This document shows positions 49,045 through 61,500 of a DNA stretch of 64,000 nucleotides, in pieces. Position 1 is the stretch's first letter. Every line of letters starts with the position of its first letter. The notes beneath the pieces are model-generated. The model made no database searches. It saw nothing but the letters and a program-made list of their open reading frames with translations, and was not told the DNA's origin. Position numbers and translations under genes: made by a program. Location of the stretch: assembly GCF_024713975.1 (NCBI RefSeq), contig NC_091098.1:16326316-16390315 (forward strand), given 5' to 3'. Source of the stretch: Paralichthys olivaceus. Taxonomy: Eukaryota; Chordata; Actinopteri; Pleuronectiformes; Paralichthyidae.

Positions 49045-51657
49045 AGCTAAGAGTGACATCATTCTTTTAACTAAACAGCAACTCAATGATTTGTATCTTC
49101 TGTTGTGTTACTTCTTGGATACTTAGCTCTGTTCCTCTCTGAGGAAACTGAGATAGCAACATAACACAGTCCTCATGCTCCTCTGAGATGAATTAACCAG
49201 AGTTTCTGTGCGGAGGCGGTTCAGAAGGGTTTCACTGACTACTGTAGGTGTGGATTGCTATGTTCGCCATGCAGCCCGCTTACAGACGATCATGTCACAT
49301 GCTGCAGACTTAGGGGACTAGAAGCAGATCAATACTAAAGTATTTACTTCGACATTAGTTTTGCCTGATCAGGGTCCTCAGACAACCACAAACCTTCCAC
49401 TCTTTATTTTCCTAACCTCAAAGACAGCTTTTATCTGCACCAGCCAACACTGATACACCAACAATAACAAAATGGTTAATTACTTCAAAGTGTAGCATAT
49501 GATTTATACTGATATACAATAATTAAGGTTGTGACTAATTCATTTGATGATGTTTTTGAAGGAACGCATCAGCAGGTAAACAATATGCCCCCCCCTTATT
49601 GTTTAATTTTCTCTGTGTGTGAATGTCTCATCATCAGGACACAATAATAAATGAGTTTCACCCCCTGACGCAGAGCTTGCAGATGCGAGTGCATGTGTAC
49701 AGCACACGCCATTCTTATTTGATTATTTGACCCTAATTTATTTATATTTTCCCCCTGTCAGTCCCTTATAACTCTCTGTTCTCTGTCAGAGTGGAGGTCA
49801 ATTCCATTTCATTTTCATTATCTGCACAGTTTTTTACCCCTATTTTCCAATTTCATTTCCAATTCTGGTTCTGAACTTTTGAGCAATTGTAATGGGTTTG
49901 ACCCTAGCTCCGCCCCTTATGGCAGGCACAGAATCAGTGCATGTGGCGTAACAGAGGCCTCTGCTCTGTCTGATCTCGCGGAAATATTTCAAAGCCACTT
50001 TTCAGGGCCTCGCTCACTTGGAAGGAGAAGCTGTGAATGTTTCAGTCTGTGTTTCCCTTTTTGTTCAGGAACTCTGTCGCTCCGGGCTGCACCATTGGAG
50101 AGGCAGCATAATTGCGAGTAATTCCATTACAGTTAGATAAGAGTCAGCAGGCAGGCCCCACTGACAGCCCACATGGTCCCTCTCTTTCACAGCCAAATAG
50201 GCTCACACAAACCTATTGCTAAAGTACTTTGAAATAAAGTGCAGAAAGATATGTGTTGATATTGCAACCTTGCTCTCTACTGCTACATCAGACTTTTGTG
50301 ATTAAAAAAAACACTCAGACAACAACAATCAGTTTGAAAATGGAATGTGATGGAATTGCAGTGATGTGTCGATAAGGAGTGTCACTAGGATAACATCTTT
50401 TCAACTCGGCTTCATGCCATCCCACATAGATCTTAATTATCAAAGATTGCTGTGATCATAATGATCATCACCTCAGGACGTCTTTGGATTTAGATTGTGT
50501 AAGATATCGCTGCAGGAGAGAAAGTGTGTTTATCTTTGTGTGTTTGTGCTCATCATCCCCATGGGTAGGTTGTTGTTTGTGAGTGAAGCATCTCTCTCTC
50601 TCACACACACACTCAAGGACACACACGAGGCAGTGACAGCTCATCCATTCGAGTTAGGCGAGCAGGCTGCAGTCCTTTTGGTAATTGCCTCTGAAATTAA
50701 TTACTTGGCATGGAGGTAGACCGAGGGAGGGGAGGAAATTGTAATTGAACTGCCTCCTCCCTCCCTCCCCTGCCTCGCTCCCTCCCACCCTCTCCCTCAT
50801 GCCTCAAGTTATTACATCTGCAGTGCAGAAAGCTATTTTCTGTCTCCAAATACACACACGGACACAAAATCACATACACACCTACAAAACCAATTTCCTC
50901 CTCCCCCACAATGGCCTCAGCAGAGGGCCATATCGATGCAGGGTGATTTCATAGATTGATTGTTCACAGGCACATGCACACTGGGCCACAGTGCGACCCT
51001 GCACTCTGATTCATACAGATACCAATGCTCTTCTTGCACATTGTGTATTTGTTTGTACTGCCCAGCTGCCAGTCTTTTCCCATTTTTGGGGAGGGGGTGC
51101 CCTTTAGCTGGCCTTGGTGCTTTGCTATGGCCTAATGAGCCGCAGGACATTAGAGCTGGAACAAAGAAAAGTGGTGTTCAGTATCAGGAGAACCCTGGTT
51201 ACCCCATACACACAGACACACACACAACCAGGCAGCGTTATTAATAACCTGCCTGTTGCTGGCCTGTTGACATGTCGGATTACAGAGCTACCTTGTGAGA
51301 CCCGTACATTTTTATGCATTTATATTGCACTTTCCACTCTGAATATGACAGTTTAGCCAGAATAAATGTAAGGCCTGTCTTGCCCTACTTTCTTCATGCA
51401 GCATCGGCACTTCGACTTGTGTTTGGCCTTTCGGTAGCTAGGGCATGAGGGGGGCTGGGTCAACTGAGCCACCTTCCCCCTGCCCCTGCCAGTCATTCAC
51501 ATACTGTGACTCCGACCATAGCACACAAAAGGATCTATTTCTGTACATGCACTAGAGTTATCTCTCCACTTACCCTGACTAAATCCCTCTCTCTCCCTCT
51601 CCCCCTCTCTCTCTTGCTCTCTCTCTACCTAACACTATCACCCACTTGCACAAAATC
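49045..51657. other. 3' flank of BED/hAT gene and intergenic region
   Basis: No exon recognised. AATAAA is present at about 49647. The stretch about 49.68-50.15 kb is repeat-free and GC-balanced and could be a conserved non-coding element. CT-rich text lies at 51.59-51.62 kb, directly before the apobec2 start. Confidence 0.45.
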
Positions 51658-54241
51658 ATGGCTGACAGAAACAGCCGGTTAAGTGTTAAGAAGAAGGTGG
51701 AAAACAAAACCAACGATGACAAGGATAAAGGAAATGGGAAGGAAAAAGGTGTGAAAAGGCCTGAGAAAGTTGTGAAGAAGCCGGAGAAAACCCCCGAGCA
51801 GCCGAAGACTGAAGAAGAGAAGAGGAATGGGGAAAGCGGAGGGGCCTCAGGAGCGGAGGTGGCCAACAGTGAGGAAAAAGCTGAGTTTCAGCCCATAGAG
51901 CTGCCGCCGTTTGAGATTGTCACAGGGTGGGTACGATTTTATACCACAAGTGTTAAGAGTCAGCATGATCCGCTTTCAAACCTGTTTTGCTCTTTAACAA
52001 ACTTTTTGGTTATTTCCTTCAGTAGATGAAGTTGTTTTTCTTTCTATTTGATCATATTGTTCCCGTTGTATGTTCTATATTTCAATTTCAATGAGGATTT
52101 AAACAAATGACTTGCACCTGCTACCCATACTTACCCAGCGGTAAGAATAGGGATGAGTCACAGAGCCGACACGGATGCCGGCCCCTGCCATATCACCACT
52201 CTGCCTGTAGCATCTGTTATAAGAGATCTATTCCTGTAATTTACCGGGCTATTCATATTCTAGAAAACAATGGAATACAATCACTGAATCATGGCATATT
52301 CAGAGGTTATGGGATTATTTTAATCAGCATACTGTTTTGGATGCTTGGAAAATCATGAATGCTGAGGGCATAGAAGTGAATACATCTTCACCAGGAAAAG
52401 AATTTCTGGTGACACTGTCAATGCACCACGATTGAAGGTGACAAATTACTTTGAAAGTATTGTGGATATATGCATCCTGTTGATTGTTTTTTCACTTAGT
52501 CCTGTTTATCTAATTGACATGCATTAAAAAACCCTCAGGAGGATGACGGTAAGTCCTGAAGTGTTTTGCTTGCCCTCACGTCGACTGAAAAAGAAAATGA
52601 AGTTGACTGAATATTGTATCCGATGGGGATTCTTCAGGAGCCCCAATCAAAAATTCCCAGGGGCCCCCTCAAACAGCATTCATTAACATGATGTTATAAT
52701 AATCTTACACCAATGAAGGGTAGGAAGTGTAAACATGTATATTTATTTTTTATTTTGACTTTCATAAGTACATAAAAAAAAGAACATTAAAACTTAAAAT
52801 TTAAAAATATAAATATAAAGAGCAATGAAAACCAAAAAGAGCTAGTGTTCAAATTAGCACGCATACATTGGAATTTGTTTTGTCTTTTTTTTGTCACTTA
52901 CATAACTCTTCATTATAAGACACTGCTGTGGATTAGAGTCCTTGGGGGCCCCCTCATGGCCTGGGGCAGTTGTGCCTGTTCACAAGCACACCTCTGATTG
53001 TATCTGAGGTAAACTCTCATTTTCATTGTCCACCAGGGAGCAGATGAGCGAGTTTTACTTCAAGTTTCAGTTCAGGAATGTGGAGTACTCATCAGGGAGG
53101 AACAAAACCCTCCTGTGCTTCAGAGTGGACACCGCTGGAGGCACCGTGGAGCCTCTGAAAGGTTACATGGAGGATGAACATGCCACGGCTCATGCTGAAG
53201 AAGCCTTCTTTCAGCAGGTAATGAACACACACTCAGCTGTTGTCAGTGGAGAAGATTTTTATACCTCCATGCTGGTGACTGCCTGAGGCCGGAGCCTTTT
53301 TTATTTTGAGTTTCCATTTGTTACATAGTTGTGAACAGTGTCTCAAAAAATACTTTGAAGGAAATTAATTTAAATTTGATTAGATTTCGGTGGTTAAAGG
53401 TCAGAGACCAAGGTGGCTGTGACCTTCAAATTCTGTACAAACACTCACTTCAACTTAAAGATGAAATGAGGAGAATTTGAGGAAATGCCTGGACATTTGG
53501 TACAAATTTTGGAAGAAAAACTTGGACTCAAAGGTCAACCTTGTTAAAATGTTATTCTAAGAACACCTTGAGATTATCCTTTCAAATTAGGTACAAATGT
53601 TCACTTTGACTAACAGATTAACTGATTGACTTGAGGTCAAGGCCCTGGTGGTCTCCACAAAACATATTTTGTACCTCTTGAACTGTAGGGAGTGTATCTA
53701 AATTTTGTCCAGTTGTTACTCAGATTAAAAGATGAATTGATAAGATTTCAGTGGCCAAAAGACAAAGGTCAAGGTGACCTCATATGAGTCTGGAGTATGA
53801 AGACTGAAACTGCACTGATTGGCAGAGACATATAACCACAGGGTGCTAATTCTAGTTTACCCTTAATGCCCCCATAACCCCCCACTCTTTCCTCTCCAGG
53901 TGCTGCCTAACGCTTCACAGGAGTATGATGTTACATGGTATGTATCATCCAGTCCCTGCTTGGCTTGTGCAGCCAAGCTGGCCAGTATCCTTCAGCAGCG
54001 CAAAAAGCTCCGCCTCTGCATATTCTGCTCCCGTCTCTTTGAGTGGGAAGAGCCTGAGATCGTAGAGGGGCTCCGAGCTCTGGTGAGGGCCGGCTGCAAA
54101 CTGCGGATGATGAAGCCGTCCGACTTTGTGCACGTTTGGGAGACGTACGTGGACAAAGATGACCAGAGCTTTACACCCTGGGAGGACTGTCAGGAGAACT
54201 ATGAGTACTATGTGGACAAACTGACTGACATCCTCAAGTAG
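51658..54241 (+). CDS. apobec2: APOBEC2, AID/APOBEC-family cytidine-deaminase-like protein
   Basis: A member of the zinc-dependent polynucleotide deaminase family, typical of muscle; deaminase activity of APOBEC2 is disputed. Exons are 51658-51926, 53037-53217 and 53900-54241, 792 nt, 263 aa (human 224). The zinc site is complete: His142-Ala-Glu144 (HAEEAFF) and Pro169-Cys170-x-x-Cys173 (SSSPCLAC). Other signatures are PFEIVTGEQ, FKFQFRNVEYSSGRNKT, GYMEDEHATAHAEEAF, RLFEWEEPEI, AGCKLRMMKPSDF and the end YYVDKLTDILK. The added length is an N-terminal lysine- and glutamate-rich region (about residues 9-75), longer than the acidic tail of mammals. Intron 2 carries an old fish repeat. Paralogue a versus b not resolved. 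Confidence 0.95.
53335..53845. repeat. Dispersed fish repeat in apobec2 intron 2
   Basis: The text shows recurring blocks such as 'gtcagagaccaaggtggctg' with 'tgaccttcaaat', and 'aaggtcaaggtgacctca', separated by 'agatgaattgataagattt'-type text. This is the pattern of a common teleost repeat with internal 'GGTCAAGGTCACTGTGACCT' units. It has no coding capacity. Confidence 0.5.
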
Positions 54242-55129
54242 ATGTGAGTCGATACATGTTGTGTTTGCAGTGATGTGAGTCTACATGCTTTATCTGTGTC
54301 TATATGAAATTTAAATTTTTATCTGGATAATTACTCCCTTTTCTTTTTGTATTTTACCCATGTTACAGATGCAAAGGATCTCCCCACTGACTCAACCACA
54401 AATCAGCCTTCTTGTGAAATCACCACTTTTTGAACATGTGTTTCTTACAGTCACATTTGATGGTGCATATCAATCAATATTAGTTTCAGTGAACTCTGGG
54501 GACAACATTTTGTATTTTTTATTTTGATAATTTCATTGAGAGACACAGAAATGCTTGAATTTCTAGATACATGTGTATTGTATTCCAACCAGCAGAGCAA
54601 CAACATTCACTGCTGAATCATTTATTGCATTAAATAAGTTTTGGAGAAAGTTAATTTACAATCTAGTGACATCTGGTGTTTGTTCTAAGAATCAAAATGC
54701 TAATTGGTAGATTATCCTGCAGAGGATCACTTTATGAACAATGCAATAGTAAACAAACAATGTGTGATTGATGCTTATCACATAAATAATTGTATATTTA
54801 ATTTCCTTTTACAGTCAATACATCAGATAAAGAAATGTACAATTACCACCAATGTTTCACAACCAAGTTGAAACTATACACAGTTGTGTTGCAACAGGGT
54901 TGCTGTCCATTGCTTCAGAGTGCAATATCTCACCAACAATTTGATGAATTCCAATTAAATTTGTAGCCAACAATGTTGTGAGAGGATAAATCTTATTCAA
55001 ATTTACATCTACTCTTATCTTGCACTGCAGGAAATTCAGAATATTTACATGACCTCTATCCTCAGGTGCATTAAGATACTAATGTAGCAAATCTCAGAAC
55101 GTTAGTTCTTAGGTCAAAGCACAACTGAG
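54242..55129. other. apobec2 3' UTR and intergenic
   Basis: AT-rich; no exon recognised. Confidence 0.5.
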
Positions 55130-55328
55130 ATAAGGTGCCCAGGTAGCTCATCTAATGGAGCTCGTACCACTAATGAAGCTGCCTCCTCCTCGCTGCGGCC
55201 TGGATTTGAATTCAGCTCCGACCTTTTAATCGCTGCAGGCCATCCCTGTGCTCTCTCCCCTGTTTCTCTCTACTTTCTTTATCAAATAAAGCAGAAAATG
55301 TTGAAAATTTAAATTTAAAAAAAGCATA
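55130..55328 (+). repeat. tRNA-derived SINE, near complete
   Basis: It has an A-box-like 'ggtagctcatctaatgga', B-box-like 'ggatttgaattcag', the body 'gcaggccatccctgtgctct' with 'cctgtttctctctactttc', and the tail 'atcaaataaagcagaaaatg' followed by A-rich text. This is the family of fish SINEs with a tRNA head and AATAAAGGCAAAA-like end. The 3' part matches the fragment at 0.54-0.67 kb. Confidence 0.65.
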
Positions 55329-55580
55329 TCTGAGGCTAAATTCTGACTAAATGAGGCTGAGCCAGACAACCTGAAGCTGAAGATAGCAACCATACAGAGT
55401 TTGGCCTCTACCTGATGTCACTTTAAAGCCAAACGTTTTTATCGCCCTGCCAGATGATAGAAAATTGCCTGTCCATACATTCAAATATAAATACATAATA
55501 TATGGTGCCTTATGTCCATCAGTGCCATGGACTTTCAATCTGATAATTAGCTGAAACTCTGTGAATCCATCTTCAGTGAC

Positions 55581-58500
55581 TCATTGTTTGAAGGACACCA
55601 GCCCACCCTCGTTTTCATCTGTTTTATCGCTTTCAGTCGTCATAGCTGGAAAGATATAAAGAGCCACATGTGTTGGATCAGTAGAAAGTTATTATTAGAG
55701 AATCTGGCACAGCAGCCACGATCATAGAGAATATATTTCATCAGTAATTTTACCTTGGCTCTCCTCTGTAGTTATGGGTAGCTTGCCGTTCTCATCTGCT
55801 TCTGCAGGTCACATTGTTAATAAAAGAATAGAAAAGAAAAGCAGAAAGTGTGAGTGAGGGATGGACACATGGAAACTTCAGAAATCATATGAAGTAAAAA
55901 TTGTTATCTTATTGATCTGTCCTTTGAAAGAAAATGGTTGTCAAATACCTGTTTAAATACCTTTGGCTAAAAATGTATCCTCCTTACAAACTGTTATGTG
56001 TAACTTGTCATGTTTTCAGGGAAATAAGGATGAACTTTTCTGACATTTTATAGATGAAACAATCAGCTGATTATTCAATCATGAAAACAAACATTAGTTC
56101 AGTCAGACAACTCACGTTCAACCATTTATTGCATAGTTTGTGTTTGGCGTCTAGGCTCCAACTCAGTCACTCCAGATATGATTACACAGATATGATGGGA
56201 GTGACGAGCAAATACTTGTACGCCCCCTGGAGCCTACAGGTGGATGCTGGGGTGGTGGAGGGCTGAAGCAACTGGTAGCGATAATGCAGCAGCAATGCAA
56301 GCAAAGTGGTTGATGAGGTATGTCACATGATGTGTGTCACATGATTGGAGCAGCGCAGCTCGAGTTGGATGCCTGAACTGGCTTGCAGGGTTCACTTCAT
56401 TTTCAGCATTATTAGTACTAAAAGTTTGTAAATCATCTGTTATAATATATTTTTGAGTCATTTACCTTTAGACAATGCCTCTATTCCTTCATCAGTGATG
56501 TACTCAACCAGTGGATTGGGTGCATCTGCAGGAGGGAGAAGGGAACTTTAAACACCAGAGTGTCAACAGCTAAAGTCACACCCAATCTTGCAGATGGTTT
56601 CACTGACGATAAACACAAAAATAATTAAGATTTGAATCAAGCATCTGTTGCATATGAGGAACTGGTAACCAACACAACCACAAGCCATGAGAGGTGTGAA
56701 GCTTACCAGTCCGGTCCTTCAGCTGAGCCATGGTGAGAAACAAATTTTCTTCTTCTGGTTTGTCATCATTGGCAACTGCATGACAGGAAGAGGAAAATAG
56801 GTCACATCGTGGTGAATTTTGTTGGTTATTTTTCTATGAATTACCAGCAACTCCAGAGAAACATTACTCATTTCGAGCTGTGTTGATCACATGGCAAATG
56901 TAAGTCTCATATTCACACTCTTCAAGTCTACTCCCTGCTGAGAAATGATCGCAGTCTTTTCCTGTTAAACTTTCACTAGCTAGTCAGTAAATGTGTCAGC
57001 TGCAGAGAAACAGTGGATTTCTGGAGCTTTTTCAGAGAAAACATTCTGCTGCTGCTAAAAATGACATCGTGAGAGAAGTGATAATGAACCAGAAAAGTGA
57101 ACCATGCAGTTAAACTCTGAGCTGTTCTACACACAATATAAAGATTTAAGTGATAATTCTCTGTAGATCATCTGTACAAGCAACCATGTTGTCACATTGG
57201 CATTTGATACATCTTTATTATAGTAAAACTGATTTTAAATGCTTTCATAATGCAGATGCTTAGAATCCTGCTTTGCTTTCAAAAAGTCCCAAATTAAAGC
57301 AACACCTGGTTTACGGATGATTCGGAGAACAATGCATCCCACGACAATGGCAATAAGGCCGAAGAAGAGTAAGCCAGAGATGGAGAGAAGCACCCTCCTC
57401 TTCAAAACTGCAGTTTCAAAATAAAAACAGAAATTAGACTGAGAGAATATTTGTTGGGTAAAAACTCTTAACTTTACAGATGTGAAATTTACTCACGAAG
57501 GTTCTTGGTCTTGAAAGAATTACTGAGTTTTGAATAAGATGGTCGACCGCTGCGAACTCCACGGCAGGTGTACAGGCTTTGCTCGGGGTCACTTTGGGGT
57601 GTGACTGTATGTCTCTCAGAGGGCGGCAGATCGATTGGTTTTCCCTCTCTGAACCTGTTAATGTTGTATGTTGAATTTGTATGTTGAATTTTCTGCATGA
57701 ATTTTATAGAAACCCACACAGCAGATCCAGTAAATTGATTTAGGAAACAGGGAAGCTGTATTACCATGTGTAGTTCCAGTTGTCGTTGCTTGCCTGCACC
57801 TCACACCTGAGTGCCAAGCTGTCGGTGGCGAACACCTCTGACCAGTCTGTCAGCAGGATTATATTAGCCTGAGGGCGCTCTGCAGCAAACACAACAAAGA
57901 CTTTGATGAACACATTCAACAAATGCACATAAAAAGTGAAAAAGTGGAAGTCAGAAATACTTGACCTTGGATTTTGAGTTTTACAGCAGGACTCTCGTTT
58001 GACTGGAAGATTACATCCACTCCTCTTTTTACTTGGCATGTGTATGACCCAGCGTTTTTCATCATAACAGAGCTGATGCTATAGTTGTTTCCAGATTCGG
58101 AGCTTGGAGAGCCATCTTTGTACCACAGGTACTTCCATCCAGAGGAGACATTAATATGGCAGCTGAAGGAGACTGAATCCCCAGTGTGCATCACTTCATA
58201 CTCAGGTTCCTGCATCAGGGTGACTTTGGGTTTTGTACCTGAGGGTGATGATAATAATGACATTGTAATTGGAATAGTAGCATTTAGTGAAGGAAACACT
58301 CTCTAACTAGATGGTTCAAATGGTGGTCTGAATCTCAACTTCCTTATCTGAATAATTAACTTCTCTATCTCATATAAAAGTATTTTTCTAGCTTCCTTAA
58401 CGAAATAGAATAAATAAGTCGATAATTCAGCAAATTTACTTATTCATATTCTTGCAAGAGATATACAAGATGATCAACATTCTTACATCTGATGGCTGGC

Positions 58501-61500
58501 TTAGTTTATTATATTTTGTACAATAGGTTTCTATGCATATAGAATATTGCTGATACATCAAGTGATTTGTTCAAAATGGATCATGAGTATTTAAAATGTC
58601 ACATTTAAGGGACTGTCTCCCCCATCTTCTCCTATTGTGCTACAATTTCATCCAACCCATCCTGCTTTACTACTCCGCCTGTACAAAACTAACATAACCC
58701 ATAATGATACCAAAATAATAGATTTTCCCACGCCCAACTTCTCTGAACTCAATTCTAAGGCCATCACCTGCATCACAACCTCAACACCATGTGACAACAC
58801 TCACACACTCAACTGCTATTTTAACTTAAAGCCGTGCAACAGGGTCCGCTTTGGAAAAAGCCTTGTACATGCAGCCATGGCAGAACAAAACACTTCAACC
58901 AACTGCCAACCCAACTCTTTGATGTCAGTCATTAGTGATGTAATGAGATCTTCTTAATTGTTATTGTTGCTATCATTAACGACTAATGATGTGTCCTGTT
59001 TCCTGTTTGCACTGTTGTTTGTTTCATGGGTAGTGGATTGTATTGGTGAATGTGCATTGCTGTAACTCTGACACCAGCCAACCAACCAACCAACAAACCA
59101 ACAAAGCAACCAACAAAGCAACAAACCAGCCAATAAACCAGCCAAAGCTATTGTAATGTAACTCGAAAAAGTAAATAACCTATAACTCATATACTCTCCA
59201 CTTACCACCTTTTCCATGACGGATCATTTAAAATAATATATTTAACCTAAAATATTACTCTAAGAATTGTTTAAAAAAAGATAAAATCTCACCATAAACA
59301 CTGAGTGTTAGTCCAGTGCTGCCGGTGCTGTTGACAGGTCTGCTCTTGAGCTTTCCTGAGCAACTATATTGTCCTCCATGTTTAGCTGCAGCAGAGCTGA
59401 TTAAGAGAGCCCTGGCATCTAAGTCAAAAGACACAGTATCATCAGCCTGGACCTTCTGTTTGTCTTTGTACCAGCTATACGTCCAGTCAGAGATGCCTTG
59501 TTCCATCCCACAGCTCAACTTCACACTCTCAGTGGGGAACACATCCAACCATTGGGTCATATTCTTCAACTGGGGAACAGGAATCTCTAAAAACAGACAA
59601 ACACATGAGCCACTCATATCCCAAAAAATATCAAAAATATAATAGATGTATCTTGGTTGTACTTTCTTTGACTCACCATTTCTTTGACTCACCATATATT
59701 TGTAAAGACCATCCATCGCTTTGCTGTGTTAGGTATGTAGACCTTTGTCTTTTGGCTGTGCACCAATAATTCCCGCTGTCTGATAAATTGGCCTCATGAA
59801 TTTTAAAAGTACTACTCTTGTGAGGGAGTGCCACTCCACCTTTTTTCCAGAGATACTCCCAACCAGATGAGATTTTAACTTGACAATCCAAGGTCACTAA
59901 CTCTCCAATGTACACTTTGGTGTCACCCTTTGGTTCTTGAGTCATCACAGGTTTGGGGTGTTTCTCTAAAAACACAAAATCAGAAGACATGTATCTTTGT
60001 GTATTATGTCATGCCAGCAGCTTTTTACTGTTCATGAAATATCATAACTGTCAACAGAACTTACCTTTAACGTCAAGGAGTATAGCCTGACTAGGGTTGC
60101 TGGAGAAGACTGGATTCTTGCCCCTTTTCCCTTGGCATGTATATGATCCTCCATCTGAGGCCCCGATAGAGTTGATTCGAGCGTGACTGAGTTCACTGTT
60201 ATCTTTGTAATAGACGTACTCCCATCCAGAGGAGACATTAATGTGACAGCTGAAGGAGACAGACTCTCCAGGGAACATCACCTTGTACTCTGGATCCTGT
60301 GTCAGTACGACACTGAGCATCTTAGCTGAGGGTAGTAAAACATGCTGATTCCATCAGTGTGTAAAATGACTCTCTACTCAGTGTGAAAAACAAGTTACCA
60401 GAATCCTCATGCACTAAAAAAAGTTTCTTTAACTGGCCCATTGGTCTTATCACAAAATCATTCGTTATCAGACCACTTCCTCTTTTCTTTTTTATTACTT
60501 ATACAATAACAATGACAGTCGTGTGGGATTGTTCAGCCTTGGCAAAGGTAAGTATGCTCTACTAAGTGTATTTATTTGTGTGTAAATTTAGATCAATCAA
60601 TCAATGAATCAAATTTGTATAGAAGTACACATTTAAAAGAAAACTCACCGTATACTGTGAGAGTAAGAATAGAACTTGAGGTGCTGCTGACAGATCTGTC
60701 CTGGAGGTGTCCTCTGCAGTTATATTGTCCTCCATGTTTAGATGAAGCAGAGATAATAGAAAGAATAGATCCATCCGGGTCAAAAGACACAGCATCATCA
60801 GCCTTGACCTCCTCTCCAGTTCTGTACCAGGTATACATCCAGCCAGTGCCATGCTGCATCCCACAGCTCAGCTTCACACTCTCAGTGGGGAACACATCCA
60901 ACCACGGGGTCATATTCTCCAAATGTGGTACAGGAATTTCTAAAAACACACACAGAACACTTAGCACATCATCTTTGCAATGATGATGTTGTCTTCAACT
61001 CAAACCACTATGGTCCATAGAGGAGAAAGAGTAAAAAAGTACTGCCTTTATCCATACTTGTTGCAGAATAGAGAAGCTCAACAAAAACTAAAGAGTTTTT
61101 GTGCTCGTAATATTGAAAACACGTTTTAAATGAAGTGGTTTATGTAGACTGCCAAAAAAGTAAGTCTGACTTGCTTCCACTTCTACTCTTACATGAAACA
61201 CATTTTCCACTTCAGTATACTGCATGCTTCTGAGCTATCCCTCCCTGCATCATGTCACACCACAACATCCTGCTTCAACAGAAAAAGCGTAAAATAACGG
61301 AAGCAAGATGCACACAGAATGCTCTTTCAATGAATTTAAAGTGTGCTCAGTTTTAAGGCAGTTTTAAGTGACAAGAGCATGACAACATAAAATGAAAACT
61401 CTATTGATGATAGATGATCAGCATTTTACACATTGTTAATGTACATCAACAGTTTGGCTTCTCCTTAAATACGATGCTTTAAGTAATACTTGTTTGCTTC

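Noticed and set aside
58637-58957. Plus-strand open frame (106 aa) between Ig exons
   Set aside because: No family resemblance; opposite strand to the receptor gene and inside its intron.
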